64,000 nucleotides of DNA from an uncultured Kordiimonas sp. (GTDB lineage: Bacteria; Pseudomonadota; Alphaproteobacteria; Sphingomonadales; Kordiimonadaceae): assembly GCA_947492375.1 (NCBI GenBank), contig CANLMI010000001.1, positions 310,001-374,000 of the forward strand, given 5' to 3'. Position numbers and translations under genes: made by a program. The stretch's first letter is position 1. Every line of letters starts with the position of its first letter. Shown here one piece after another: positions 36,068 through 46,000 of this stretch. The notes beneath the pieces were generated by a model. The model made no database searches and had not been told where the DNA came from. It saw only the letters and a list, made by a program, of their open reading frames with translations.

Positions 36068-36811
36068 ATGAAGAATACGGTAAAAGCAGCACTTTTAATC
36101 ATTGGTGATGAAATCCTCTCTGGCCGGACGCAGGACAGGAATACCAGTTATATTGCGAATTGGCTAAATGAGGCCGGTATTCAGCTATCTGAAGTGCGCG
36201 TGGTGCCTGATATTGAAGAAGAGATCGTGCATGCGATTAATCGCTTGCGCGGTAAATATGAATACCTCTTTACAACAGGAGGCATCGGCCCAACGCATGA
36301 CGATATTACGGCTGAAGCGGTTGCGAAGGCATTTGATGTGCCCGTTGAAAAGCACCCTGAAGCTTATGCACGGTTACTGGCTTATTATAATGAGGATAAC
36401 TTTACCGAAGCGCGCCAACGTATGACGCGGGTGCCAAAAGGCGGGGTTTTGATCGATAATCCGGTTTCAATTGCGCCCGGTTTTAAAATCGAGAATGTTT
36501 TTGTCATGGCAGGGGTGCCAAAGGTAATGCAGGCAATGCTGGAGCAGCTTCGCCGTCACTTAAAGGGTGGGCGTAAGGTTCATTCGCTTACCATAACGAT
36601 CAATGCGCCGGAAAGCGTGATTGCTGATACGCTTGGCGCGATTGAGAAATCGATTGATGGTATCAGTATCGGCAGCTATCCGTTTTATCATGAAGGCAAT
36701 AGCGGTACGCAAATTGTAACGCGGAGCGTTAATCAAGACTTGTTAGAGCGAGCAGAAAGCGCTCTTGTTAAGGCATGCAATGTGAATGGCTGGAAGCATA
36801 ACATTAATTAA
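36068..36811 (+). CDS. Molybdopterin-binding/CinA N-terminal-domain protein
   Basis: A 247-residue protein of the MoCF/CinA N-terminal family. ALLIIGDEILSGRTQDRNTSYIANWLNEAGI opens the MoaB/MogA-like fold, TTGGIGPTHDDITAEAVAKAFDVP is the hallmark loop, and NPVSIAPGFKIENVFVMAGVPKVMQAML follows. The C-terminal nicotinamide-nucleotide amidase domain of full CinA is absent, as is usual for this short alphaproteobacterial form. Its substrate is not settled; the N-terminal domain in relatives has ADP-ribose pyrophosphatase activity. It appears to be a single-gene unit. Confidence 0.87.
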   Translation: MKNTVKAALLIIGDEILSGRTQDRNTSYIANWLNEAGIQLSEVRVVPDIEEEIVHAINRLRGKYEYLFTTGGIGPTHDDITAEAVAKAFDVPVEKHPEAYARLLAYYNEDNFTEARQRMTRVPKGGVLIDNPVSIAPGFKIENVFVMAGVPKVMQAMLEQLRRHLKGGRKVHSLTITINAPESVIADTLGAIEKSIDGISIGSYPFYHEGNSGTQIVTRSVNQDLLERAESALVKACNVNGWKHNIN

Positions 36812-36937
36812 ATTTCAGTAATTGGGGGATGCTTTGTTAGTTAAGGAAGCTTTAGACGAACAGACTTTTCTAAATATTTTGGAAGGAAGTCAAAGACCTA
36901 TCAATATAAATTTAGAAAAATAGCCAAGCGGGCAAAT

Positions 36938-37330
36938 GTGCTTGAGTTTGATATTGAAGACGCTGATGTTGCTGCGCGTGTTATGGCATTGCGTAGTTGG
37001 AATTGGGCGGCGTTCGTTTTTTCTTTTTATTGGGCTTTCTACCGGAAATTAACAATTGCCTGGGCTTTGCTCGCAATGTTTATATGCCTTTTGGTCGCGG
37101 AGAGCTATTTGCCTGAGTATAAAATTATTTTTGGGGCACTAACAATAGGAATTGGTTTTGCAGTGGCCATGAGGGGTAATGGCGTTTTATTCCTGCATTA
37201 TCTGGATGCCCTTAATAATGATAAACCGGAAATGTGTAAGCCATCATTTTTTAGAATATTTTTATTATTCTTCGGCTTTTTCCTTATAGTATTTGCGGGT
37301 GGAATTATTTTGTCGCTTATTACCGTTTAA
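36938..37330 (+). CDS. DUF2628-like membrane protein, possibly frameshifted at its 5' end
   Basis: A 130-residue membrane protein from a GTG. SWNWAAFVFSFYWAFYRKLTIAW is the W-x-W-x-A-F-x-F-x-x-x-W-x-x-Y-R-K core of DUF2628, followed by three hydrophobic segments. Upstream in the same frame, with no start codon, the sequence still reads like family N-terminus (SKYFGRKSKTYQYKFRKIAK). A start with a ribosome site at 36834 (TTG, LVKEALDEQTF) is in another frame. One frame change near 36866-36875 would join the two. So either a short protein is made from the GTG or the gene has a recent frameshift. The function is unknown. Confidence 0.6.
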   Translation: MLEFDIEDADVAARVMALRSWNWAAFVFSFYWAFYRKLTIAWALLAMFICLLVAESYLPEYKIIFGALTIGIGFAVAMRGNGVLFLHYLDALNNDKPEMCKPSFFRIFLLFFGFFLIVFAGGIILSLITV

Positions 37331-37454
37331 ACATCACAGACTTATTGCTGTTTATAATTATGCGTTGCTCAAGATATAATGTTACCTTCGATATGAGTGC
37401 AGGGAGCCTTAGTTTAAAAGTGTTATTTGAACAGGCATGTATTTAATTACTATC

Positions 37455-38348
37455 TTAAATCAATATACGCGATACCTGGGTGCATGTTGCAGGCAACTCT
37501 GGTGTGGTAAGCGGGTTATTTAACAGTTCTGGTCTGAAAGTTCCTATCATGTCGCGCATTCTACTTACTTGACCGTTGGTAAAGTTATTCATCCATTCAT
37601 CATCGGTGTAATTCATATAGTTTTCTACAGGTGCAAACTCGCCCTCCTTGCAGGCATTATGGGGTAATGTAATGTCTGGTTTGCCGAAGTTTGGCGAACT
37701 GTGTGCAGGTGTGTCATTAACATGATCGCCGCTTGCTGAACATCCACCTTGGAAAGTATGAAATAACCCCAGCCAATGGCCTATTTCATGTGTCGCTGTT
37801 TGCCCCTGGTTGTAGGGCGGGCTTCCTACATTTGGTAAGGAGGTATATGTGACGACAATACCATCAAGTGCTGGGTCACCCTCAAGGTCCCAAGGGAATG
37901 TTGCCCAACCAAGTAGCCCACCGCCATTACTGGTGTAAAAGTTCAGTGTTGTTTCGGGGTTGGCTTGTAAGGCTGTTTTTGCTTTCCGTTCAATCGCAGA
38001 GCCGTGGCCCATTTGAAACCATTCCTGATTGATATGCGTTATAGTTTCGGTTTCTTCGTATGAGAAATGAATGCCGTGCGGGTTAAAAGCATTGTTAAGA
38101 ACCTCCATCTGTGCTTGCCGCGCGGCGGTGTTGATAATGCCATTTATACCATCAGATAAATGAATAAACCTGATAGGGATATGAATAGCGCCACCGATGG
38201 CTCGGAAATTGATATTTTTCGTTTTGAATTCGCGGTTTTTTTGATCGATCTGGTTGATTTTTACGTAACTGGGACGAGGGCAACCGCATCGCCTGCCAAA
38301 GCTTTCAAGGTCGTTGAATTTTTGATTACCAATCGTGTAATTTTCCAT
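37455..38348 (-). CDS. M43-like zinc metallopeptidase (pappalysin/cytophagalysin type)
   Basis: A 297-residue metzincin. The zinc motif HEIGHWLGLFH (H-E-x-x-H-x-x-G-x-x-H) stands at about residues 187-197, with the met-turn VENYMNYTDDEWMNNFTNGQVSRM downstream, as in family M43. Cysteines in GGCSASGDHVND and NACKEGE probably form the disulfides of this family. No clear signal peptide is visible; the protein starts MENYTIGNQKFNDLESFGRRCGCPRP, so its location is uncertain. It is next to purU on the same strand, and a second metzincin lies just beyond purU. Confidence 0.85.
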   Translation of the reverse strand: MENYTIGNQKFNDLESFGRRCGCPRPSYVKINQIDQKNREFKTKNINFRAIGGAIHIPIRFIHLSDGINGIINTAARQAQMEVLNNAFNPHGIHFSYEETETITHINQEWFQMGHGSAIERKAKTALQANPETTLNFYTSNGGGLLGWATFPWDLEGDPALDGIVVTYTSLPNVGSPPYNQGQTATHEIGHWLGLFHTFQGGCSASGDHVNDTPAHSSPNFGKPDITLPHNACKEGEFAPVENYMNYTDDEWMNNFTNGQVSRMRDMIGTFRPELLNNPLTTPELPATCTQVSRILI

Positions 38349-38438
38349 CTTTCACTTCCTTAAATAGGGTTTTAGCTAGCGCTATGGTAGCTATGTAAAC
38401 CCTAAGGAAATATATTGGCAGTTTGATGGCAGAAGGTT

Positions 38439-39293
38439 TTAGCGTTTGAAAACTACGGTTTTACTACCGTTTCTAATCACACGGTGTTCAAGGTGAAGCT
38501 TGATTGCCTCTGCAAGTGCAATGCGTTCAACGTCACGTCCGGTAGCTACTAAATCTTCCGGGGTCATGGCATGATTAACGCGGGCGATATTCTGCTCGAT
38601 GATTGGGCCTTCGTCCAGATCTGGTGTCACGTAATGGGCGGTTGCACCGATAAGTTTTACACCTTTTTCAAAGGCTTGATGATAAGGCTTGGCCCCTTTA
38701 AAACTTGGCAGGAAAGAATGGTGAATATTGATCACACGACCATCCATTTTTGCACATAATGTATCGCTGAAAATTTGCATATAGCGCGCGAGGATAATCA
38801 GATCGATTTCTTCTTCTTGCGCCAGCGTATATAGCTTTTCTTCTTGTGCTTTTTTTGTGTCTTTAGTGATCGGCATATGATGAAATGGTACATCGTATGA
38901 CGCCGCTAATTGATAAGCATCGCGGTGGTTTGAAACAACCGCGCGAACATCCATTGATAAAGCACCGCGCGAGTTTCTATAGAGTAGGTCCATCAGGCAA
39001 TGGTCAAATTTTGACACCATAATCATGACACGTTGAGGTTTGTTTGCATCCGCGAGTGACCAGTTATGTGCATACTCTGACACTGTTGGAGAGATAAGGG
39101 CCTTCATTGCCTCGCAATCCATTGTATCACTGGTCGTGAAAGCAACACGCATAAAAAAGCAATGGCTTGATGTATCTGCGAACTGGTCACTTGAGGTAAT
39201 GTTACAGCTATTTGACGCTAGAAGGCTTGAAATGTCAGCGACGATGCCGGCTCGGTCGGGGCATGAAAAAGTCAGTACAAAAGATGATGACAT
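38439..39293 (-). CDS. purU: Formyltetrahydrofolate deformylase
   Basis: A 284-residue PurU protein that hydrolyses 10-formyltetrahydrofolate to formate and tetrahydrofolate, balancing one-carbon pools. An N-terminal ACT domain (FVLTFSCPDRAGIVADISSLLASNSCNIT) is followed by the formyltransferase domain with VMIMVSKFDHCLMDLLYR, ARYMQIFSD, NIHHSFLPSFKGAKPYHQAFEKGVKLIGATAHYVTPDLDEGPII, which contains the catalytic N/H/D set. The length is normal. It appears monocistronic on the minus strand. Confidence 0.94.
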   Translation of the reverse strand: MSSSFVLTFSCPDRAGIVADISSLLASNSCNITSSDQFADTSSHCFFMRVAFTTSDTMDCEAMKALISPTVSEYAHNWSLADANKPQRVMIMVSKFDHCLMDLLYRNSRGALSMDVRAVVSNHRDAYQLAASYDVPFHHMPITKDTKKAQEEKLYTLAQEEEIDLIILARYMQIFSDTLCAKMDGRVINIHHSFLPSFKGAKPYHQAFEKGVKLIGATAHYVTPDLDEGPIIEQNIARVNHAMTPEDLVATGRDVERIALAEAIKLHLEHRVIRNGSKTVVFKR

Positions 39294-39509
39294 AAAGGCC
39301 TCTGTTCTATTTTTGCAGGATTAGAAAAACAGCGTACCAATATAAAATATTGTAAGTAAGGTAAATCTTTATTTTAATATTATGTGTAATTGAATTTTTA
39401 TAATTTTATTATTGAATTATGCGGGTAGGTAGTTGTTTTCATTAATTACGGTAGGTGCGTAGCAATATAGTGTATCGCTTGGGAAGATAGTCAGAATCGT
39501 AATTGGTTT

Positions 39510-39542
39510 GTCGCTGAAGGGCTTTAATAACCCTTCAGCGAC
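39510..39542 (-). terminator. Hairpin after the exported metalloprotease gene
   Basis: GTCGCTGAAGGG and CCCTTCAGCGAC form a perfect 12-bp stem with a 9-base loop, 13 bases after the stop at 39556. No T-run follows on the minus strand, so it may stabilise the transcript end rather than terminate by itself. Confidence 0.5.
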
Positions 39543-39555
39543 GTTGATGGAGTTT

Positions 39556-41163
39556 TTACCGTGCGGTAATTTTGTATATGTTTGCCTGATATTCACCAGT
39601 TCTAAGATCAACATTACCAGTGTTTGTTAAGTTAAAGTCTGCGTCGTCCACTTGAATAATATTTGGTGAAAAAACTCTAACAACATAGTCAGCATTCCTC
39701 GGTAGACGAACATCTACCATGTAGGGGTCAAACCCTTCAAAGCCTTGTTCGTTTCTCGCTACACGGCGTAGACGTCCGCTCGGTGTAACACGGAAAAGGT
39801 CAACTGTTGTCATTACGCTATCTGCACCGACAGTAATATCGAAAGAATTGACTTCAACTGATACGATATCACCAGCCCGGCCGCTAAAGCGATATTGATC
39901 CCGCTGTCCGCGTCGGCTAATTTCTCCGTTAATGACAATCTGTTCAATGCGTAAGTCACGGTTGGCATTAACACCAGCAGGAACTGTTGCATTGAAATCA
40001 TTAAGAACCGAGAGAGTAATATTTTCGTTGTTATCTGATCCTCTGATACTTGCCTCTGAAACAGTTATATTGTTTGTTTGATTGAGAGCAAGTTTGCGGA
40101 TCGAACGCTCACCGAAAAAGCGGTTTCGGTTTGCAGAGTCAGCAAGTGTAATGCCAGCGCTTGCACCAGACGCCATCGTATGTGATGAGCCTTCAGCGGC
40201 ATTCACTGGGCCTCTATAAGGCGGTGTAAAATCATTAGGGGCTGGCTGACCAGTTGTGGGAAGGCCGTCACCAATAGCACCAAAGCTGTCATGATGACGA
40301 AGGCCCTGGTTGTGGCCCAGTTCATGAGCACCTGTATTAGACGCTTGATTAACAACGGCGACAGATAATTGTTGAGTTATGTTGGCGTTGTTGGCAGGAA
40401 GGCCTGTGAAAGCTGCGAATTGTGGTATACCTAATTCTTGTACAACAAATTCCCAAAAGTTGGGGTCTACAAAGGCTGAATCGTTACGAGTATTATTCAA
40501 TACATCGATGCCTTGAGCGCGCCCAAATAAAATACTTGGAATTCCGCCATTCGAGTCATCATAATCAATACATGGTTCAGGGAAATCACAGAAGAAATTT
40601 AATGTTGAGAATTGTCCCGAACGCGGCCTTGTTTGTGTGAAGTTGAAGTTAAAGTCAGAATATTCTTCTTCTATGTTATTTTGTATTGCGTTTCGTTCCG
40701 CTGTTGTAAAAACATGGGCATCATATTGGTCAATACGAATTGTTCTTTGATTGTCGCCCCTGCCACGCACAATAGCTACACCAAATGTGTCGTTTGGGTT
40801 ATTAAAGTTTAGCCATACCGTTTGCCTCGCTGTGTTACCGCCAGTGATAGCATTTGTTAAACCAAACCCGCCAGTTTCTATAATATTTATAAGGCTTTGC
40901 TCAATAGCGGCTTCTCTTGCCGTTTTCATGGTTTGGACCATTTGATTAAATTCGGTCGGTGTAATGTCTTTAGACGATATACACGCGCTTAAATTTATAT
41001 CTGAGCAATCCGGGCGGATATGGACTTCGCTGGCATCCATAAGGGGACGGTTGCCATTGTTTGATTGAGTTTCCTGTTGTGCATTTGTTAATGAAGGCAC
41101 TGCAATAGACATAGAAAGCGCCAGTGCTGACACCGCTATAATTTTGCCTGATGTATACTTCAT
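39556..41163 (-). CDS. Exported metzincin-like zinc protease with C-terminal pre-peptidase domain
   Basis: A 535-residue exported protease. A signal peptide covers residues 1-28 (cleavage near TNAQQ). The zinc motif HELGHNQGLRHHD (H-E-x-x-H-x-x-G-x-x-H-x-D) lies at about residue 278, and ASGASAGITLADSANR with the upstream SHTMASG may supply the met-turn. The last 130 residues (GEISRRGQRDQYRFSGRAGDIVSVEVNSFD...VDLFRVTPSGRLRRVARNEQG...YVVRVF) resemble a bacterial pre-peptidase C-terminal beta-sandwich, which is often removed after secretion. It probably acts outside the cell or in the periplasm. The exact peptidase family (M10/M12-like) is unsure. Confidence 0.8.
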   Translation of the reverse strand: MKYTSGKIIAVSALALSMSIAVPSLTNAQQETQSNNGNRPLMDASEVHIRPDCSDINLSACISSKDITPTEFNQMVQTMKTAREAAIEQSLINIIETGGFGLTNAITGGNTARQTVWLNFNNPNDTFGVAIVRGRGDNQRTIRIDQYDAHVFTTAERNAIQNNIEEEYSDFNFNFTQTRPRSGQFSTLNFFCDFPEPCIDYDDSNGGIPSILFGRAQGIDVLNNTRNDSAFVDPNFWEFVVQELGIPQFAAFTGLPANNANITQQLSVAVVNQASNTGAHELGHNQGLRHHDSFGAIGDGLPTTGQPAPNDFTPPYRGPVNAAEGSSHTMASGASAGITLADSANRNRFFGERSIRKLALNQTNNITVSEASIRGSDNNENITLSVLNDFNATVPAGVNANRDLRIEQIVINGEISRRGQRDQYRFSGRAGDIVSVEVNSFDITVGADSVMTTVDLFRVTPSGRLRRVARNEQGFEGFDPYMVDVRLPRNADYVVRVFSPNIIQVDDADFNLTNTGNVDLRTGEYQANIYKITAR

Positions 41164-41776
41164 ACCGTATCTCCGTTTTATACTTTTGACTAACTATTAT
41201 TGTGGCCGCTGATTTTTATAGTTGTATAGCGACCAAATGGGATGGTATGCTTTAAACGAAAGATTATCAACTAATAAGTGTAAAATTATTAAAATTACAA
41301 ACAAAAGATGTTAATTTGAGAAATTATAATCTTATTAGGCTATAAAAAATTATAAATAATGAATAGTATTCGTGTTCATTTTGAATTTATAGTAAAACTT
41401 TAAATTGTATATACTGTTATTTAGTATGGTTGAATATACTAGTTTCCCTGCTTGCGCTGATTAACAGAATTCAAGTTCGATTTTACTGACATAACTATAC
41501 GTTTGCTTAAGGGGTATCCAATGGATGAAACCTGCTTATTTGAATTGCTGCCTATAATATAACTGTGCAAAAGCCCTGAAAAAATAGAGTGTTAGAACAC
41601 AGACAAGCCAACGCGATTTCAACATATCATTTGCGCTGTTTTTTGCGAGTGATATGTTGAAATTCATCAAATATAACTCTGTCAGGTTTTTTAGGGTGCA
41701 GCACATACGTAATAGAGGCTGTAAGGTTTTATAAGCAGACAATAAACAACTCTAGATAATTTCGTTTATCGACACT
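41164..41776. other. Long AT-rich intergenic region with a 14-bp inverted repeat
   Basis: This 613-base stretch contains no gene I can support. ATTTCAACATATCA at 41616-41629 is perfectly inverted at 41650-41663 with a 20-base spacer. The rest is AT-rich and presumably carries the protease promoter on one strand and the efflux operon promoter on the other. Confidence 0.4.
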
Positions 41777-41851
41777 AGAGCAGTAGAAGCTGGGATTATA
41801 GAGATTGGGATAACAGAGATTGGGGCAATAGAGACTAGGAGCAATAAATAT
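41777..41851 (+). repeat. 15-bp imperfect tandem repeats at the efflux operon leader
   Basis: Units of 15 bases run head to tail into the start codon: AGAGCAGTAGAAGCT, GGGATTATAGAGATT, GGGATAACAGAGATT, GGGGCAATAGAGACT, AGGAGCAATAAATAT. The middle three are the most alike. The last unit contains the AGGAG ribosome site of the efflux adaptor gene. Confidence 0.5.
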
Positions 41852-43007
41852 GACCGTTTTGCCATTTCCAAAACTTGCAAGGGCTATAGTTGGGATTAGT
41901 TTAATTGTATTATGTACGGCTTGCGGTGACGATGCGCCCGAGGAAAAGAAAGCACCTATACGTGGTGTAAGGCTGTTTGAAGTGGAACAATCTGCGTCTA
42001 GTGTTCAAAGGCGTTATCCAAGTATCATTGATCCCGCAAACGAGAGCCGATTGTCTTTTGAAATTAGCGGTCAGTTAGATGAAGTGAAACTGGAAGAAGG
42101 GCAAGAAGTTCAGGCTGGTGACCTTTTAATGCGCCTTGATGATACTTCATTAGAATTAGAGGTGCAGGAAGCGAAAGCAGCCCGTGAGCAGGCTGATGTC
42201 GTTTTAAAAAATGCACAAGTTGATTTTGAGAGAAAATCAGAGTTGTTGAAAAACGGAAACGTTACCCGGGCCAGTTTTGACGAGTCACAAACAAACCTGA
42301 GAACAGCGCAGTCGCAACAAGTGCAGTCATCGCGGCGGTATGATATTGCCTTGGAGCGGCTACATAAGTCTGAGTTAAGGGCGCCGTTTGAAGGCGTGAT
42401 AGCAAATGTAGAGGCGCGTTCATTTACAAATGTAGGCGCAGGGTCAACTGTTGTGACACTCTATAGTCAAAGCGCGTTTGAGGTTGGGTTTAATGTACCG
42501 GCATCTGTTATTAATTTTTTGTCGCTTGGTGACGTGGTTGAGGTCGTGATAACCGACTTACCGGGCACAATCTTATCAGGCCGGGTTCAGGAGATAAGTT
42601 CCCGGGCATTGCAGGTTTCTGCGTTCCCTGTCGTTGTTGCCCTTACTGAAACATCGGAAAGTTTAAAGGCTGGGATGGCGGCTGATGTTATCGTTAGCGT
42701 TAAGCTGCCGGGTAGTACAGAAGGGTTTCTTGTACCAATATCCAGTTTTGATTTTGAACATTCAGCCGATTTGGGCGGAGGTAGAGATATATCTGCCAGA
42801 ATTGGTGAAGGTAGCCCAGCGCAAGTGTATGTCTTTGATGCCGAGGCCTCTAAAGTGATGTCTGTGACAGTAGAGATTGTTGGTGTTCGTGACAATATGG
42901 TGATCGTTTCCAATGGATTGAATGCGGGTGATAAAATCGCATCTGCTGGGGTTTCATATCTTTATGACGGGCAGGTCGTTAGTCCTTTATTATCAACGGG
43001 TGAATAG
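41850..43007 (+). CDS. RND efflux periplasmic adaptor (membrane fusion protein)
   Basis: A 385-residue adaptor linking the inner-membrane pump to an outer-membrane channel. The N-terminus is a probable lipoprotein signal (LIVLCTACGDD, cysteine near residue 25). The biotinyl/lipoyl-like half domains are LSFEISGQLDEVKLEEGQEVQAGDLLMRLD and ALERLHKSELRAPFEGVIANVEARSFTNVGAGSTVVTLYS, flanking the alpha-helical hairpin (EVQEAKAAREQADVVLKNAQVDFERKSELLKNGNVTRASFDES). The pump gene starts 8 bases later, and no outer-membrane TolC gene is adjacent. The tandem repeat upstream may affect its expression. Confidence 0.92.
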   Translation: MTVLPFPKLARAIVGISLIVLCTACGDDAPEEKKAPIRGVRLFEVEQSASSVQRRYPSIIDPANESRLSFEISGQLDEVKLEEGQEVQAGDLLMRLDDTSLELEVQEAKAAREQADVVLKNAQVDFERKSELLKNGNVTRASFDESQTNLRTAQSQQVQSSRRYDIALERLHKSELRAPFEGVIANVEARSFTNVGAGSTVVTLYSQSAFEVGFNVPASVINFLSLGDVVEVVITDLPGTILSGRVQEISSRALQVSAFPVVVALTETSESLKAGMAADVIVSVKLPGSTEGFLVPISSFDFEHSADLGGGRDISARIGEGSPAQVYVFDAEASKVMSVTVEIVGVRDNMVIVSNGLNAGDKIASAGVSYLYDGQVVSPLLSTGE

Positions 43008-43015
43008 GGGGCATT

Positions 43016-46000
43016 ATGTCGTTTCTAACACATTTGGGTATCGAGAAAGAACGATTTACCATTCTGATTATGATCAGTTTGATTATTGCCGGGCTATTAA
43101 GTTATTTGGACTTTCCCAAGCGCGAAGATCCTGAAATATCCATTCGGCAGGCAGAGGTTATTGTTCAATTTCCTGGTATGCCGCCATCAAGAATGGAGAA
43201 GCTGATTGCGGAAAAAGTTGAGCGTAAGATCAGGGCGATTGAAGAAGTTAAAGATATTGAAACGCTATTGGTGACAGGGCGGATCAAGATATCAGTGATT
43301 TTAGAAGATAACGCGACACAGTTTGATCAGATATGGCAGGAACTTCGCGATAAAATGTCGGATGTCGCACGCGACCTTCCTGAGGGAACCGAAGGGCCTT
43401 TTGTTAATACAGACATTGGTGATGTAACCATTGCATCAATTGCAATGACCGCAGAGGGCTTTACATACCGGGAAATGGAGGTTGCCGCCAAGGAACTTCA
43501 AAGGCAGTTATATTTAGTCGACGGGGTTGGTAAGGTTGAGCTTCTCGGTGTTCAAGAAGAACGGGTTTGGCTGGAAGTTGACGCTGAGCGCATAGCATCA
43601 GTTGGTAATCAGTTACAGCAATTGATCAATGATTTACAGGCGCAGAATATTATATTACCAGCGGGTGAATTAAACGCCGCAGGTACTTCTATGCTTTTGG
43701 AAGCTACGGGTGACTTTAAAACCATCGCTGATGTTGAGCGGATGCTGACCCGCATATCTGACACAAATGAATATTCTCGTTTGCTGGATTTGGTAACGGT
43801 TAAACGCGGATACGCATCACCGCCGCAGTCGCCTGTATTTTATAATGGTCGTCCAGCTCTGACAGTTGCAGTGCAGATGCAGCCCAGCTTTGATATACAG
43901 CGTGTGGGGCGGGGCATTCAGGAAACTGTAACCGCGTTTGAGGCTACATTGCCGATTGGTTATGAGCTTAACTTTGCAACTTTTCAACCGGATGCTGTTT
44001 CGACGGCTATTGACGATGCGCTATCAAATGTTGGGCAAACATTTATTGTTGTTGTGCTAATTGTGTTGGCTTTTCTAGGGTGGCGTTCTGGTTTGGTGAT
44101 CGCGTCTATCGTGCCGTTTGCGGTGATGTTTACGCTGCTTGGGATGGGAATACTGGATATTGCGCTGGAGCAGGTGTCAATTGCAGCCGTTATTATTTCG
44201 CTTGGACTTTTGGTTGATAACGGGGTTGTAATTGTCGAAGACATATTACGGCAGATCAATAATAAAGTACATTGCCGTGATGCTGCGCTTTCATCAGGGC
44301 GCCAATTTGCTATGCCGCTTCTGGTTTCCTCGTTAACCACTGTTTTTGCATTTACGCCGTTCTTTTTATTGGATGGTTCATCAGGTGAATATGCTTTCTC
44401 TCTTGGGGCTGTGGTCACGTTAACATTGTTTGGCTCATGGCTTTCGTCCATGTATTTTTTGCCGTTAATTGCAGCCAACTTTTTGAAATCCAAAGGGAAG
44501 CATGAAGCTGTTGAAGAACAGGATGAGGTGGGCAATAAAGCATCTCCGCAGTATGTGCGTATCTATGAACGGCTATTGAGTATAGTTCTAAAAAGCGGCA
44601 TTTGGGCTATTGTCGTTTGTTATGGGTTGGTTGTTTTATCATTTTCATTTTTTACATCAATTCCATCAGAGCAATTCCCTGAAAGTGAACGAAGTGAAGT
44701 TCTTGTTTATATGGATATGCCAAAGGCTGCGCATATTGAAGATACGATCAGAATTGCATCTTCTGTTGGGCGGTGGATTAATAATAAAGATGAAAACCCG
44801 GGCATTAAGGATCAGATTTTATATGTGGGTTTTGGTGGGCCCCGATTTTATTTAGCTCTTTCTCCGGCAGAACGGTCGCCGTCTAGTGCATTTTTTCTCG
44901 TGAATGCTACTTCACACGAAGAGGCAACAGCCTTTGGCGAAAAAGCTAAAAGGCATTTGTTTGAAAATTACCCGGATGCACGCTTTAAGGTTAAACGTTT
45001 GAGTATGGGGGCTTCTGAATCCGGTACGGTAAAAATTGAAATTACCGGTGAGGATTATGATCGATTACTTGCGCTTGGAAGAAGTGTTGAGAACACTTTT
45101 CGAAAGATGCCCGGCATTGTTCAAAATGAAAATGACTGGGGAGAAAAAGTTGTTAAATTTGTTATTGATGTTGATCAGGACAAAGCCCGACGTCTAGGAA
45201 TATCATCTGAAACCATGTCGCAGCTTTTAAGCTCGTATTTTAATGGCTTTCAGATTTCAGATTACCGTGAGGATAATCAGTCTATTCCTATTGTTCTTAG
45301 AGCCTCTGAAAAGGACAGAGATAGCCTTGAAGACCTGTTGAATATAACGCTGACAGGTGATGGTCAGGCTATTTCTATGGAACAGGTTTCTACACTAAGA
45401 CCAGTTTTGGAATATTCACAGATTCGCAGAAAGAACCAGGTTAGAACTATCACTGTAACAGCAAAAAGTGACACTTTGACCGCTGGCGCATTGCTAGCTG
45501 CTGTTAAAAAGGATTTGGATAAATTAGATCTTTCGGGCGGCTATAAAGTAGATATTGGCGGCGAAATACAAGATGCCGGAGAAACGAATGAGAAACTGGC
45601 AGCAGGTATGCCATATGCGTTAATGTTGATGCTGCTTGCTGTTGTTTTCCAGTTTAATTCGCTGCGGCGCGCTGTGATCGTCTTTATGACGGTTCCTTTG
45701 ATCTTTATTGGAATACCTTATGGTTTGCTCCTGACTGGTGAGCCTTTATCCTTCTTTGGGATATTGGGAATTATTAGTTTAGCAGGTATCGTTATTAACA
45801 ATGCTATTGTCCTGATTGATCAGATAGATATCGACGCCAAAGCATTACCGATACAAGACGCCATTGTTGCCGCCGCTGGGAAAAGGCTCAGGCCAATATT
45901 GTTAACGTCTATAACAACCGTTATTGGATTGTTGCCGCTTTATTTATTTGGAGGGGTGCTTTGGGCACCGCTTGCGATTGTTATGATGTCAGGGTTGGCG

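Noticed and set aside
41536-41742. A 68-codon minus-strand open frame
   Set aside because: It spans the inverted repeat at 41616-41663, has no ribosome site and no recognisable pattern.
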